Shown here: positions 16,025 through 24,797 of the stretch, one piece after another
Layout: every line of letters starts with the position of its first letter
How positions within the stretch are numbered: position 1 is the first letter of the stretch
Source of the DNA: an uncultured Prochlorococcus sp.
GTDB taxonomy: Bacteria > Cyanobacteriota > Cyanobacteriia > PCC-6307 > Cyanobiaceae
DNA length: 64,000 nucleotides
NCBI RefSeq assembly: GCF_902616385.1
Contig: NZ_CACMSM010000003.1
Coordinates: forward strand, 36,355 to 100,354
Direction of reading: 5' to 3'
Notes under the pieces: generated by a model
Databases searched by the model: none
The model's input: the letters and a program-made list of their open reading frames with translations, nothing else
Told to the model about the DNA's origin: nothing
Made by a program: the position numbers and the translations under genes

Positions 16025-16154
16025 TTGAATTCCAAATCAGAAAATAACCCTTTTAGTAAGTGAGTATAAATACTTATTTAGGTGCGACTTTTGCTCTTTA
16101 ATCCACGATGGATAATGTGACTAGTTATTTTTACTTAAGGTTAAACTTTTAATA

Positions 16155-16706
16155 GTGCTTTCAACAATTCTTACAAAGTCGTTTAGCAAAGATACTGCTT
16201 TATTAATTCTTAGAGTCATAACAGGAACTGTTCTTATTCATCACGGTTATGAGAAACTAGCAAATATAGAAAATTTCGCTGATGCTTTTGTAAGACCATT
16301 ACATCTTCCATTCCCAATATTTTTATCGTACATAGCGGCATTTTCAGAAATAGGTGGTAGTTGGTTACTAATCATTGGCTTAGCCACAAGATTCGGAGCT
16401 TTGGCAATTGTTGGAACAATTTCTGTCGCCATATACCATGCACTAGTTACTTCAGGTTTTAATATTTTCTTACTAGAACTTTTGCTTTTGTATTTCGCTT
16501 CAGCAACTTCAATTGCATTGACAGGTCCTGGTAATTTCTCCTTAGATGAAGTCATTATCAGAATTTTGAAATCAGAAGATGAGGAGGATATTATACTTTC
16601 AACAAAATCAAAACCTTCCAAGCAAATTGAAGTTAAAGAAGAGATAAGTAAAGGTGGCTTATTTCAATTTTTGCAAGCTAACATACTCTCAGATACTTCA
16701 AGCTAG
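16155..16706 (+). CDS. DoxX family membrane protein
   Basis: A 183-aa protein from a GTG start. It has four membrane helices in the DoxX pattern: LLILRVITGTVLIHHGYEKL (residues 15-34), FLSYIAAFSEIGGSWLLIIG, GALAIVGTISVAIYHALVTS and LLELLLLYFASATSIALTGP. A cytoplasmic charged tail follows. DoxX proteins are often tied to quinone or redox homeostasis; the exact role here is unknown. The last 9 bp overlap the convergent small gene at 16698-16871. Confidence 0.88.
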   Translation: MLSTILTKSFSKDTALLILRVITGTVLIHHGYEKLANIENFADAFVRPLHLPFPIFLSYIAAFSEIGGSWLLIIGLATRFGALAIVGTISVAIYHALVTSGFNIFLLELLLLYFASATSIALTGPGNFSLDEVIIRILKSEDEEDIILSTKSKPSKQIEVKEEISKGGLFQFLQANILSDTSS

Positions 16707-16871
16707 CTTTTTAGGATAAAGGTTATTGATTAGCTCTAACCTTTTTCGATAACTGTTCCTCTTCTCAAGTTTTATCTTAATAGTTGCTTCAGAAAGACTT
16801 ATAAATAGGCCTATAGCTGTCACCCAAGATAAAAATATAACAGGGTTTTCTGGAATTTCTGAGAAATTCAT
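16698..16871 (-). CDS. Small single-helix membrane protein (57 aa)
   Basis: Read by hand from ATG 16871. NPVIFLSWVTAIGLFISLSE forms a membrane segment, followed by a strongly basic tail (KIKLEKRNSYRKRLELINNL and onward). The stop lies inside the end of the doxX-like gene. No family recognised. Confidence 0.55.
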   Translation of the reverse strand: MNFSEIPENPVIFLSWVTAIGLFISLSEATIKIKLEKRNSYRKRLELINNLYPKKLA

Positions 16872-16945
16872 TTGAATAATACTTCTTTTTTAAAACTGAC
16901 TGATCACTATATGTTTTTCAACCTAAATATACAATTTAGAAATAT

Positions 16946-17497
16946 TTAAGGATTAATTTCAACCTTTTTCCATTTATTAATCTTTTCCCAAAGATATCGT
17001 TTATGAACAGGCTGTTCTAATTTAAGAAGATCTACTGAATCGATTTCAAAATTTAGGACTACAAAATTTTCTGACTTGGGTAGATTGGATAATATTTTAT
17101 AATTAGATTGGACTTTTAGGTTTATTTTGTCTCCAGGAGATCCCCAAAACCAAGAAGATTTTGATTTTTCTGATAATAAATCCCAATAATTTTTGTTATC
17201 ACTTAATTCATGTATTTTTCCTTTGAATCTATATTGTGATTTGGTTTTCAAAAAGAACCATAATATTTCTGCATTAGGGTTAGATTTTAAATGCCCAATT
17301 TTTTTACTTCTTCTATCAGTAAAAATAATCATTGAACTATCTTTATGCCATCCTCTGAAAACAACTGTTCTTAATCTTGGCTCATTATCTTCGCTGACTG
17401 TTGCAAGCTGTATCCATTTATTAGAGGGTGATTTGCCCTCTTTTTTTCTAGAAGATTTTAAATCTTGCCTCCAACTGGGTAAGTTGTTATCAGGCAT
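16946..17497 (-). CDS. Pyridoxamine-phosphate-oxidase-like FMN-binding protein
   Basis: A 183-aa split-barrel flavoprotein. It begins with PSWRQDLKSSRKKEGKSPSN and shows the PNPOx-like core LATVSEDNEPRLRTVVFRGW (about 32-51), FTDRRSKKIGHLKSNPNAEI and LWFFLKTKSQYRFKGK; the C-terminal WEKINKWKKVEINP is typical of the plant/cyanobacterial Alr4036-type subgroup. FMN is the expected cofactor; a true PNP/PMP oxidase role is unproven. Its start overlaps the upstream gene (17490-18107) by 8 bp, indicating co-translation. Confidence 0.85.
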   Translation of the reverse strand: MPDNNLPSWRQDLKSSRKKEGKSPSNKWIQLATVSEDNEPRLRTVVFRGWHKDSSMIIFTDRRSKKIGHLKSNPNAEILWFFLKTKSQYRFKGKIHELSDNKNYWDLLSEKSKSSWFWGSPGDKINLKVQSNYKILSNLPKSENFVVLNFEIDSVDLLKLEQPVHKRYLWEKINKWKKVEINP

Positions 17498-18107
17498 TTA
17501 ATTTAGGTAATATAAGACCACTTTTCTTTTTGTATTCTTCGAATGAATCATATTTTGAGAGCGATTTATCTTTTTTTATCATTCTTGGTAGAAAAACTAT
17601 AGAGAAAAATATTGCAAGAATTACCAATGGTATTAAACTCATTGAAAGTATGGCGAATGAAAGATAAATTAGTATTTCTCCTAGATAATTTGTATTCCTT
17701 ACATTTTTGAAAAATCCTTCTTTAATTAGATCTTTTTTTAATTTAAGAGAAAAATATTTTTGGGCATCACTAGCAAAGTGAAGAAACACACCAATTATAT
17801 TTATAGATACAGATGCAGCTATTACGATATTTGGAACAGATTTCTGAGATGAGATAAGAATGTAGGGAGCTACCCAGTAACTTCCAAGGAAAATAAAACC
17901 AGAAACTGAAGTTAAAAAATTGATTTTTTCTTTAAAATAAGGATCTGGGAATATCTTTTCTTTTAGAAGCCAAAGTAATCCATAAGTACCATGCAGAGCT
18001 AAATAAACGTAGGGAGCGATCGTAAAATTATCAAAAAAAATCATAAGACCAACTACTACAAATGCAGTGAGCCCCTTATGTAGATTAATTATCTGATTAA
18101 GTTTCAT
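17490..18107 (-). CDS. Membrane protein, DUF1295/isoprenylcysteine methyltransferase-like
   Basis: A 205-aa protein with about six hydrophobic helices. The C-terminal half has LIKEGFFKNVRNTNYLGEIL, LIYLSFAIL and a final SKYDSFEEYKKKSG, the G-x-x-[KR]-x-x-R-[HN]-x-x-Y-x-G-E pattern of steroid 5-alpha-reductase / ICMT-like membrane enzymes. Substrate unknown. It precedes, and overlaps, the FMN-binding protein gene. Confidence 0.78.
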   Translation of the reverse strand: MKLNQIINLHKGLTAFVVVGLMIFFDNFTIAPYVYLALHGTYGLLWLLKEKIFPDPYFKEKINFLTSVSGFIFLGSYWVAPYILISSQKSVPNIVIAASVSINIIGVFLHFASDAQKYFSLKLKKDLIKEGFFKNVRNTNYLGEILIYLSFAILSMSLIPLVILAIFFSIVFLPRMIKKDKSLSKYDSFEEYKKKSGLILPKLNA

Positions 18108-18174
18108 CTTTTTTAATAATCTAAAAAATGAAATTATTTTTTGTGGATATAACCTAGGTCGTCAAAAGTTTTAA

Positions 18175-18246
18175 TGGGCGATACTGGATTCGAACCAGTG
18201 GCCACTACCGTGTCGAGGTAGTGCTCTACCACTGAGCTAATCGCCC
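18175..18246 (-). tRNA. tRNA-Val (GAC)
   Basis: A 72-nt cloverleaf on the minus strand: 7-bp acceptor GGGCGAT/ATCGCCC, D arm GCTC..GAGC, anticodon stem CTACC/GGTAG, 5-nt variable loop, T arm ACTGG-TTCGAAT-CCAGT, discriminator A. No CCA is encoded. The anticodon loop is TCGACAC, giving anticodon GAC (Val) with A37. Position 33 is C rather than the near-invariant U. Confidence 0.95.
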
Positions 18247-18295
18247 CAATTGAGGAATTTTTAATCCCCCTTATAAGAAAATAGCAGGTTGCGTT

Positions 18296-19087
18296 TCATT
18301 TTCTAAGTAATTTAACTTTCCATCGTTCTCTTTTGGTTATTTCTAAATTTAGAATTTCGATAAATCCTTTATTCTCAAGTTCTAGTTTGTCGCCAATTTT
18401 TAGATTAATTGTTGGCTTATTAACTTTGCTTCCATTTAATCTGAGCATTCCATTTTCTATCCTTTCAATGATTTTGGTTCGTGATACCCTAAAGCCAGCT
18501 GATGCTATAGCATCTAATCTTGTTGAAGCTTCTACTGTATTGACAAGTTTTTTTGATCTTCCAGAAGGTATTTGTAATTCATCTATACCTACTACATTAA
18601 CTTTTACTTTTACGTCTCTTAAATAAAAAATCTTTTCATCTAGGTGCTTAATGTCTGAATTATCAATTATCCCTTGTGCTCCCCTATCGCCAATAGTCCA
18701 TATATCTCCAACTTTTATTTGATTAACCCCATTTTCAATTAAGAGGGATCTAAAGTCGTCTTGTGTAGCATTATCAAATAAAAAATTTCCAATAATTTTT
18801 ATTCCTTGAGCTGGAAAATTACTTTTTAGCGCATCCTCCTCAGGAATGTTATCTCCTCTAAAGCAAGCTATCCTAGATCTTTGAGAAGAGGAGAATCCTC
18901 CATAAATAAAAAATTTGAAATCATTTAAATTTTCAAAATCTTTTAAAATCTCTTCGCAAACATAAGTTGAATTAAACCCAGTCCAATAAGTTTCCCAGTG
19001 CTTGTAAGCTAAGTTAGCAATATTTATTAATTCCTCAGTTTCTTTTTTGTAGTTTGAATTTAATAAGATCTCTTTTAGGTCAATCAT
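18296..19087 (-). CDS. Photosystem II S4-domain protein
   Basis: A 263-aa protein matching the cyanobacterial/plastid PSII S4-domain family (YlmH-like). The N-terminal and central domain includes FFIYGGFSSSQRSRIACFRG and GVNQIKVGDIWTIGDRGAQG. The C-terminal S4 RNA-binding domain (about residues 185-240) begins TRLDAIASAGFRVSRTKIIE and continues NGMLRLNGSKVNKP. It is an RNA-binding factor with a proposed link to photosystem or ribosome function; the mechanism is unknown. It follows directly the gene at 19088-19654 (0-bp gap), so the two form an operon. Confidence 0.9.
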   Translation of the reverse strand: MIDLKEILLNSNYKKETEELINIANLAYKHWETYWTGFNSTYVCEEILKDFENLNDFKFFIYGGFSSSQRSRIACFRGDNIPEEDALKSNFPAQGIKIIGNFLFDNATQDDFRSLLIENGVNQIKVGDIWTIGDRGAQGIIDNSDIKHLDEKIFYLRDVKVKVNVVGIDELQIPSGRSKKLVNTVEASTRLDAIASAGFRVSRTKIIERIENGMLRLNGSKVNKPTINLKIGDKLELENKGFIEILNLEITKRERWKVKLLRK

Positions 19088-19654
19088 TTAGCCTTCTAAA
19101 AAAATTATATCTTTTGCTTCTGATTGTTTTATCAAAGCCCATGGTAATTCAGCTCCAATTTGATTTTCAAGTAGAACAAGCCATTTACCCTCTTTATTAA
19201 AATTAATGATCGATCTTAACTCTTTATTTCTATTAATGTTGATACTTGCAGAAGAAACAATGCTTCCTAAATATCCTGAACCCATTCCCAAAAGACCTCC
19301 AATTAATGATTCCCCGATGTTATTTAAACCAAGAAAACTGAAGGTAGATAAATTAGTCATATTAGAAAAAGCTATTCCAGCTATAAACCCAAATGGCATT
19401 AGCCATCTACTCATATCTTGTTGTCTGATCTTTCTATCAAGTTTAGGATTTAAGATTCTTATATCTTCAAAATTTTGAGATTTGAATAAGATATTTGCTT
19501 TCGCATTTAGTAATTCTGTTTCGTCTGATGATATTTTCTCACTTATTGGTGGGATCAAAATAGCTTCAGAGAGCATTACTGATTTTTCTTTGAACACTTC
19601 AAATAGTTGGATACATTTATCAATGTCTTCAAATATCACGATACTTTTAGTCAA
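19088..19654 (-). CDS. Conserved hypothetical protein with glycine-rich membrane segments
   Basis: A 188-aa protein. The N-terminal soluble part starts MTKSIVIFEDIDKCIQLFEV. Two hydrophobic segments lie around residues 85-105 and 115-135, the second glycine-rich (GESLIGGLLGMGSGYLGSIV), resembling a glycine-zipper hairpin. The C-terminal part is soluble again. I do not recognise a named family. It is directly upstream of the PSII S4 gene, so a related function is possible. Confidence 0.75.
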   Translation of the reverse strand: MTKSIVIFEDIDKCIQLFEVFKEKSVMLSEAILIPPISEKISSDETELLNAKANILFKSQNFEDIRILNPKLDRKIRQQDMSRWLMPFGFIAGIAFSNMTNLSTFSFLGLNNIGESLIGGLLGMGSGYLGSIVSSASININRNKELRSIINFNKEGKWLVLLENQIGAELPWALIKQSEAKDIIFLEG

Positions 19655-19753
19655 ATTTCAATCCTCAAATGTTTGTGTGTTATTCAAATTAATAAAATAA
19701 GATACATACACTATAGATTAAGTTAAAGTAAAAGATTAAAGAACCAATCTTAA

Positions 19754-21340
19754 ATGACAAAAGTTCTCATTACAGATCCAATTGATCAAACAGGAATCGA
19801 TATTCTTTCACAAGTTGCTCAGGTTGATCAGAAGATAGGAATCTCAGACTCTGAGCTAGCTTCCATTATTAAAGATTATGATGCTTTAATGATTCGCTCT
19901 GGTACTAAAGTGACCGAAGAAATTATTAACTCTTCAAGTAAACTGAGAATTATTGGAAGAGCAGGAGTTGGAGTTGATAATGTAGATGTTAAGGCTGCTA
20001 CGCAAAAAGGAGTTCTTGTTGTTAACTCTCCAGGAGGCAACACAATAGCCGCTGCTGAACATACGATAGCTATGATGTTGGCTTTATCTAGACATATTCC
20101 AATTGCTAATAGTAGTACTTTGTCAGGTAAATGGGAAAGAAAGAAATTTGTTGGTAATGAGCTTTATAAGAAAAAATTAGGCGTAGTAGGTTTAGGGAAA
20201 ATTGGTGCTCATGTAGCAAAAGTTGCTAATGCATTAGGAATGGAAGTTTACGGATATGATCCCTTTGTATCAACTGAAAGGGCTCAACAAATAAAAGTTA
20301 AATTGTCTGAACTAGAGGATTTATTCAAACAATCTGATTATGTAACTTTGCATTTGCCTCGCACACCAGAGACAGAGAATTTAGTAAATATAGACGTACT
20401 TAAAAGCATGAAAAGTAGCGCAAAATTGATTAATTGTGCTCGAGGAGGCTTAATTGATGAAGAGGCATTAGCACAAGCTTTAAATCAATCATTGATTGCG
20501 GGTGCTGCAATAGATGTCTTTTCTAAAGAACCTTTGGAATCTAATTCACCACTTTTGAAGGTTGAAAAGAATCTTATACTTACCCCTCATTTAGGAGCAT
20601 CTACACGGGAAGCACAAGAAAATGTAGCTGTTGATGTTGCAGAACAAATAAGGGATGTCTTGCTTGGTTTATCTGCTAGAACTGCAGTAAATATTCCAGG
20701 GTTGAGCCCTGATATTATGGATAGTCTAAAACCTCATTTGCAGTTGGCTGAAACAATGGGTCTGCTTATAAGCCAGCTTTCAGGTGGGCAGATTCAAAAA
20801 CTAGAAGTAAAGCTTCAAGGTGAATTTGTTCAACATCCTTCTCAGCCATTAATAATAGCTAGTCTAAAAGGTCTTTTAAGTAAAGCTTTGGGAGATAGGA
20901 TTAATTATGTGAATGCTTCTCTAGAAGCAGATTCAAGAGGTATTTCGGTAGTCGAGAATAAAGATGAGGCGCGACCTGAATTTGCTAGTGGGTCGCTTCA
21001 GTTGACCACTTATGGAGATAATGGAGATCATAGCGTTGCAGGCAGCATTTTTGCTGATGGGGAATTAAGAATTATTAGTATTGATCAATATCCTGTTAAT
21101 GTATCGCCAAGTAGATACATGCTAGTTACTAGGCACAGGGATATGCCTGGTATTATTGGCAAGCTTGGTTCTTTATTAGGTAGCAACAATGTAAATATTG
21201 CCTCGATGCAAGTTGGGCGCAAAATTGTTAGAGGGGAAGCTGTTATGGTTCTAAGTATTGATGATCCAATTCCTAATAAGTTGCTTGACACCATTATTGA
21301 AGTAGAGGGAATTACCAGCGCTAATCCAGTTACTCTATAA
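19754..21340 (+). CDS. serA: D-3-phosphoglycerate dehydrogenase
   Basis: A 528-aa enzyme of the long SerA type, catalysing the first step of phosphorylated serine synthesis. It has an N-terminal substrate-binding part ([10 protein letters not shown]), an NAD-binding Rossmann motif [20 protein letters not shown] (about residues 148-167), the catalytic [11 protein letters not shown] and [13 protein letters not shown] (catalytic His) segments, an intervening ASB domain, and a C-terminal ACT domain starting [20 protein letters not shown] (about 458). The length matches ACT-containing long forms. prmA starts 17 bp downstream. Confidence 0.97.
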   Translation: MTKVLITDPIDQTGIDILSQVAQVDQKIGISDSELASIIKDYDALMIRSGTKVTEEIINSSSKLRIIGRAGVGVDNVDVKAATQKGVLVVNSPGGNTIAAAEHTIAMMLALSRHIPIANSSTLSGKWERKKFVGNELYKKKLGVVGLGKIGAHVAKVANALGMEVYGYDPFVSTERAQQIKVKLSELEDLFKQSDYVTLHLPRTPETENLVNIDVLKSMKSSAKLINCARGGLIDEEALAQALNQSLIAGAAIDVFSKEPLESNSPLLKVEKNLILTPHLGASTREAQENVAVDVAEQIRDVLLGLSARTAVNIPGLSPDIMDSLKPHLQLAETMGLLISQLSGGQIQKLEVKLQGEFVQHPSQPLIIASLKGLLSKALGDRINYVNASLEADSRGISVVENKDEARPEFASGSLQLTTYGDNGDHSVAGSIFADGELRIISIDQYPVNVSPSRYMLVTRHRDMPGIIGKLGSLLGSNNVNIASMQVGRKIVRGEAVMVLSIDDPIPNKLLDTIIEVEGITSANPVTL

Positions 21341-21357
21341 ATAGGCCAGCTCTATTA

Positions 21358-22269
21358 ATGGCAATTAAAGATTGGTATAAACTAACTTTTCTGATAGAAA
21401 GTGATTCAGAAGAAATGCTTATTTGGAAATTAAATGAGCTGGGAATATTTAGTTTTTCATTTGAATGTTTAATTAAAAATGAAAATAAAAAAGAGGTGAA
21501 TATATGGCTTCCAGTCGATGATTGGGGGGGGAATTCTAGGTGTGATTTTGAAAAAATAATTAGCAAACTTCTAAATATTAATGCCCCTAAGAATCAATTT
21601 TTTGATTGGAGCATTATTAAAGAGGAGGATTGGTTGACAAGCTGGAAGAAATATTGGGCACCTGAATTAGTAGGAAATCATCTTTTAATATTGCCTTGTT
21701 GGATGAATCTAAATGAAAAATTTAAAGATAAAAAAATCATAAAAATTGATCCTGGAGCAGCCTTTGGTACAGGAAGTCACCCTTCGACTTATCTTTGCTT
21801 GGAAAAAATGGAGAATATTCTCTTTTCTGATAAAAAGATATTAGATATTGGGAGTGGTAGTGGGATTTTGAGTGTCGCTGCAAGATTGCTTGGCGCTAAG
21901 GAGGTTTATGCAGTGGATAATGATTATTTAGCTATAAATTCAACAAAATCTAATTTCCAACTAAATTTCGGTAACTTAAACAATTTAAATACATATTTGG
22001 GATCCTTTAATGAGGTAATTTTAAAAAATCAACTCACACAATTTGATTTTGTTTTATGCAATATTCTTGCCGAGGTAATAAAAGGAATAATTCCAAATAT
22101 TTATAAGTGCTTGCGAAACAATGGGGAAGTCATTTTCAGTGGAATTCTGAATTCACAAAAGGATGAAATTATAAAAATATTAATTCAGAATGACTTGAAA
22201 TTATTGGATGTATCAACTAGAAAAGATTGGGCATGCATTTCTGCGCAAAAAGCCAGCAACCCAACCTAA
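21358..22269 (+). CDS. prmA: Ribosomal protein L11 methyltransferase
   Basis: A 303-aa SAM-dependent enzyme that methylates ribosomal protein L11. It has an N-terminal recognition domain, then [20 protein letters not shown] (PrmA substrate motif), SAM motif [21 protein letters not shown] (about residues 160-179) and the [11 protein letters not shown] catalytic region. It lies 17 bp after serA on the same strand, so the two are likely co-transcribed. Confidence 0.95.
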   Translation: MAIKDWYKLTFLIESDSEEMLIWKLNELGIFSFSFECLIKNENKKEVNIWLPVDDWGGNSRCDFEKIISKLLNINAPKNQFFDWSIIKEEDWLTSWKKYWAPELVGNHLLILPCWMNLNEKFKDKKIIKIDPGAAFGTGSHPSTYLCLEKMENILFSDKKILDIGSGSGILSVAARLLGAKEVYAVDNDYLAINSTKSNFQLNFGNLNNLNTYLGSFNEVILKNQLTQFDFVLCNILAEVIKGIIPNIYKCLRNNGEVIFSGILNSQKDEIIKILIQNDLKLLDVSTRKDWACISAQKASNPT

Positions 22270-22403
22270 GTATAAGTTTTTCTTATAGATACTCTTTCAT
22301 ACATTTTATTGTGTCATTTTTTACTTCAAAATCTCACATATCGACCTAATCGATGTTAAAAATGTATTTGATAGGTATTAATTACCAACAATTTTTTATT
22401 TAA

Positions 22404-22703
22404 ATGGCTTCTTACAAAGTTACTCTCATCAACGAAGGTGAAGGTCTCAATTCAACTATTGAAGTACCTGATGACCAATACATCCTAGATGCGGCTGAAG
22501 AACAAGGTATCGACCTTCCTTATTCCTGCAGAGCTGGTGCATGTTCAACATGTGCTGGAAAAGTTACTTCAGGTAGTGTTGATCAATCAGATCAAAGTTT
22601 CTTGGATGATGACCAACTAGAAGCTGGTTTCGTTCTTACATGTGTTGCTTATCCAACATCTGATGTAACAATTACAACTCATGCTGAGGAAGAATTGTAT
22701 TAA
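22404..22703 (+). CDS. petF: Plant-type [2Fe-2S] ferredoxin
   Basis: A 99-aa soluble electron carrier accepting electrons from photosystem I. The four cluster ligands are C42, C47, C50 and C80 in [10 protein letters not shown] and FVLTCVAYP. The protein is acidic and ends EEELY, as typical photosynthetic ferredoxins do. It has its own 134-bp upstream region and a strong intrinsic terminator downstream, consistent with monocistronic expression. Confidence 0.97.
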   Translation: MASYKVTLINEGEGLNSTIEVPDDQYILDAAEEQGIDLPYSCRAGACSTCAGKVTSGSVDQSDQSFLDDDQLEAGFVLTCVAYPTSDVTITTHAEEELY

Positions 22704-22748
22704 TTATAAAAAATTAACTACCCTAAGTTGATTATTAATTATTTCTCT

Positions 22749-22776
22749 GCCACCCTCTAGTAAGGTGGCTTTTTTT
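22749..22776 (+). terminator. Intrinsic terminator after petF
   Basis: A 6-bp perfect stem GCCACC (22749-22754)/GGTGGC (22764-22769) with a 9-nt loop, followed by a T-run (22770-22776). It lies 46 bp downstream of the petF stop and only 5 bp upstream of the next ATG. Confidence 0.9.
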
Positions 22777-22780
22777 GTAA

Positions 22781-23149
22781 ATGAATAAATTTGAATTTTT
22801 CAAGACTGGCAGTGTTCAATCAAGTTATGGAGGTCAATACAGTTATAAGGTAATTGGCCCATGTTGCAGACTTTATGATAGGGAAGAGTTACCTTGGCCC
22901 TGCTCAAGGCTTGCTTGGAGAAGTAAGGAGCCTAGTTGGAGAAGAATAGGTTCTAGGTTCGTTGCTGATATGGCTTCAAGAAAATGCCCATCTTACTCAG
23001 TTCAAATTTTGGAGCCTGGATCAAAACCTGTTGAAACAGTTATAACTCTTTTTTCAAAGAAATTTTCTTCTGATATACAAGAATGGTGGTATAGCAAAAA
23101 ACCAGGCTCAAAAGAGCCTGGTAATATCTTCCCTTCTGAAATTGGTTAG
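22781..23149 (+). CDS. Conserved cyanobacterial hypothetical protein (122 aa)
   Basis: A soluble, Arg/Trp-rich protein with five cysteines (GPCCRLYDREELPWPCSRLA; KCPSYSVQILEPGS) and a C-terminal VETVITLFSKKFSSDIQEWW. The fold looks small alpha/beta. I recall such proteins as conserved cyanobacterial unknowns but cannot name a family. The last 50 bp of the gene contain the terminator that serves the convergent gene. Confidence 0.75.
   Translation: MNKFEFFKTGSVQSSYGGQYSYKVIGPCCRLYDREELPWPCSRLAWRSKEPSWRRIGSRFVADMASRKCPSYSVQILEPGSKPVETVITLFSKKFSSDIQEWWYSKKPGSKEPGNIFPSEIG
23096..23122 (-). terminator. Intrinsic terminator of the pentapeptide gene, inside the convergent CDS
   Basis: A 9-bp perfect inverted repeat, ACCAGGCTC (23101-23109)/GAGCCTGGT (23114-23122), with a 4-nt loop. 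On the minus strand it is followed by a run of six T (23096-23101), giving a classical rho-independent terminator for the gene at 23159-23722. It lies fully within the coding sequence of the plus-strand gene at 22781-23149. Confidence 0.88.
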
Positions 23150-23158
23150 CTTTAAATA

Positions 23159-23722
23159 TTATGCTTTTGGCTTTGGAGGCATGTAACCTTTTAAGCCGGT
23201 GCATTCAAGACTATCAATTGTATTAACTCCAGTTTGTGAGTTAGTTCCACTAGCTCTTTCACATAATGATTTTCTCTGAGAAAGATCAAGATTTGCATCA
23301 GTAAAGTCTGCACCATCAATAATTGCTCCATCAAAAACACTTTTCATTAGCTCACCATTGGTAAGATTTGCATCTGTAAAATCGGCATTATCAAAGCGTG
23401 TTGCATATGCAATGAGGTCCGTCATATTGGCTCCTTTAAAACTAGAGTTTTTTGCAGTAGTCACGCTCATATATGCACCTTGAAGATTAGCTTCACCTAA
23501 ATCTTGATTAGATAAATCATATTTAACATATTCAGTATTATGAAGGTCAGCACCGTGAAGATCATCTTTTAGAACGTCAACTGATGAAGGATCACTAGGA
23601 TAGAGTGCATTTGCAGATATTGGATTAATAAGTAACCCAATAATTAATGGAAGAAAAATAAATAGTCTTTTACAAGACTTATGTAGTGATGAAAAAATAG
23701 AGACCATTTCGATCGACATCAA
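23159..23722 (-). CDS. Exported pentapeptide-repeat protein, probably lumenal or periplasmic
   Basis: A 187-aa protein with an N-terminal signal peptide (basic SCKRLF, then a hydrophobic FLPLIIGLLINPISANALYP, likely cleaved after ANA near residue 39). The mature part (about 55-150) has A(D/N)LXX pentapeptide repeats: LHGADLHNTEY, LGEANLQGAY, FKGANMTDL, FDNADFTDANLTNGELM, FDGAIIDGADFTDANL. Such proteins form a right-handed quadrilateral beta-helix; cyanobacterial and plant homologues reside in the thylakoid lumen. Two C-terminal Cys (C154, C174) could form a disulfide. The exact function is unknown. Confidence 0.88.
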   Translation of the reverse strand: MMSIEMVSIFSSLHKSCKRLFIFLPLIIGLLINPISANALYPSDPSSVDVLKDDLHGADLHNTEYVKYDLSNQDLGEANLQGAYMSVTTAKNSSFKGANMTDLIAYATRFDNADFTDANLTNGELMKSVFDGAIIDGADFTDANLDLSQRKSLCERASGTNSQTGVNTIDSLECTGLKGYMPPKPKA

Positions 23723-23793
23723 ATAGAAAAACCTAAGACTATTATTTCACGGGTTGGTCATTTACAACGCTCCTGCTAACGAACTGTTGCAGT

Positions 23794-24732
23794 TTATTTT
23801 ATTTCTGCCGTTAGAAAATCTTTTGCAAGCTGAGTATTTGGAAAAACTTTTTGAGCCTCTTTAAGTAAATCGCTTGGAGTAATTGCGTTTTTATTGGTAT
23901 ATCTTGGACTTAAATGAGTAATAATTAATTTTTTTGCGTTCGATAATAATGCTGTTTTAGCAGCCATAATTGTTGTGGAATGTAATTTTTCGTATGCCAT
24001 GCTTTCATCCTCCTCTGAAAAAGTCGATTCATGCACGAGTAAATCGGCATTTTTTGATAGTGAAACAGCTGATTCGCTAAAAATTGTATCTGTGCAATAA
24101 ACAAAACTTTCACCCTCTCTAGGGGGCCCGCAGAATTCTTTCCCATCAAATGTCCTACCGTCTGCTAATACGACTTTTTTGCCTTTTTGCAGTTCTGAAT
24201 AAATTGGTCCAGGTGCTATTTTTAGAGACTCTGCTTTTTTGATATCAAATATACCAGGTTTATCTTTTTCACTAACTCGATAACCATAAGCAGGTATTTT
24301 ATGTTTAAGACAGGCGCAGTTTACTTTTATTTTATTGTTTTCAAATAGGATTTTATTTTCTGATGCAAAATTTTCAACTTCCACAAAATGCAATGGAAAC
24401 GATAATTTGCAAAAACTACTTTTAAGTGCAGAATTTATAAAACTTCTCAACTCTGAAGGACCGTAAATTTCAATACCCTTACTATTTCCTGATAAACCTA
24501 AGGTAGCCAAAAGTCCAGGTAAACCATAAATATGATCGCCATGCATATGTGTAATAAATATTTTCTTGATTTGTGAAGATTTGATATTACTTTTCATTAT
24601 TTGATGTTGCGTTCCCTCTCCACAATCAAAAAGCCAAACTTCTGATGACTGTGATAATTTAAGTGCTAAGGAAGAAACATTCCTCGTTAAGGATGGTACT
24701 CCTGAGCTTGTTCCTAAGAAGGTGATATTCAC
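23794..24732 (-). CDS. rnz: Ribonuclease Z
   Basis: A 312-aa metallo-beta-lactamase endonuclease that removes tRNA 3' trailers. The zinc motif is HMHGDH (residues 62-67), preceded by FLGTSSGVPS and DCGEGTQHQ. Later metal ligands sit in VYCTDTIF, LLVHESTF (about 225) and THLSPRY. RNase Z length and motifs are intact. This fits tRNA genes in this window that lack encoded CCA and so need Z-type trimming. Confidence 0.95.
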   Translation of the reverse strand: MNITFLGTSSGVPSLTRNVSSLALKLSQSSEVWLFDCGEGTQHQIMKSNIKSSQIKKIFITHMHGDHIYGLPGLLATLGLSGNSKGIEIYGPSELRSFINSALKSSFCKLSFPLHFVEVENFASENKILFENNKIKVNCACLKHKIPAYGYRVSEKDKPGIFDIKKAESLKIAPGPIYSELQKGKKVVLADGRTFDGKEFCGPPREGESFVYCTDTIFSESAVSLSKNADLLVHESTFSEEDESMAYEKLHSTTIMAAKTALLSNAKKLIITHLSPRYTNKNAITPSDLLKEAQKVFPNTQLAKDFLTAEIK

Positions 24733-24797
24733 TTATTTATGATATTTTTATTTTTATATCTGGATTAAATCTAGACTTTTAGTCAAACTTAGGCAAA

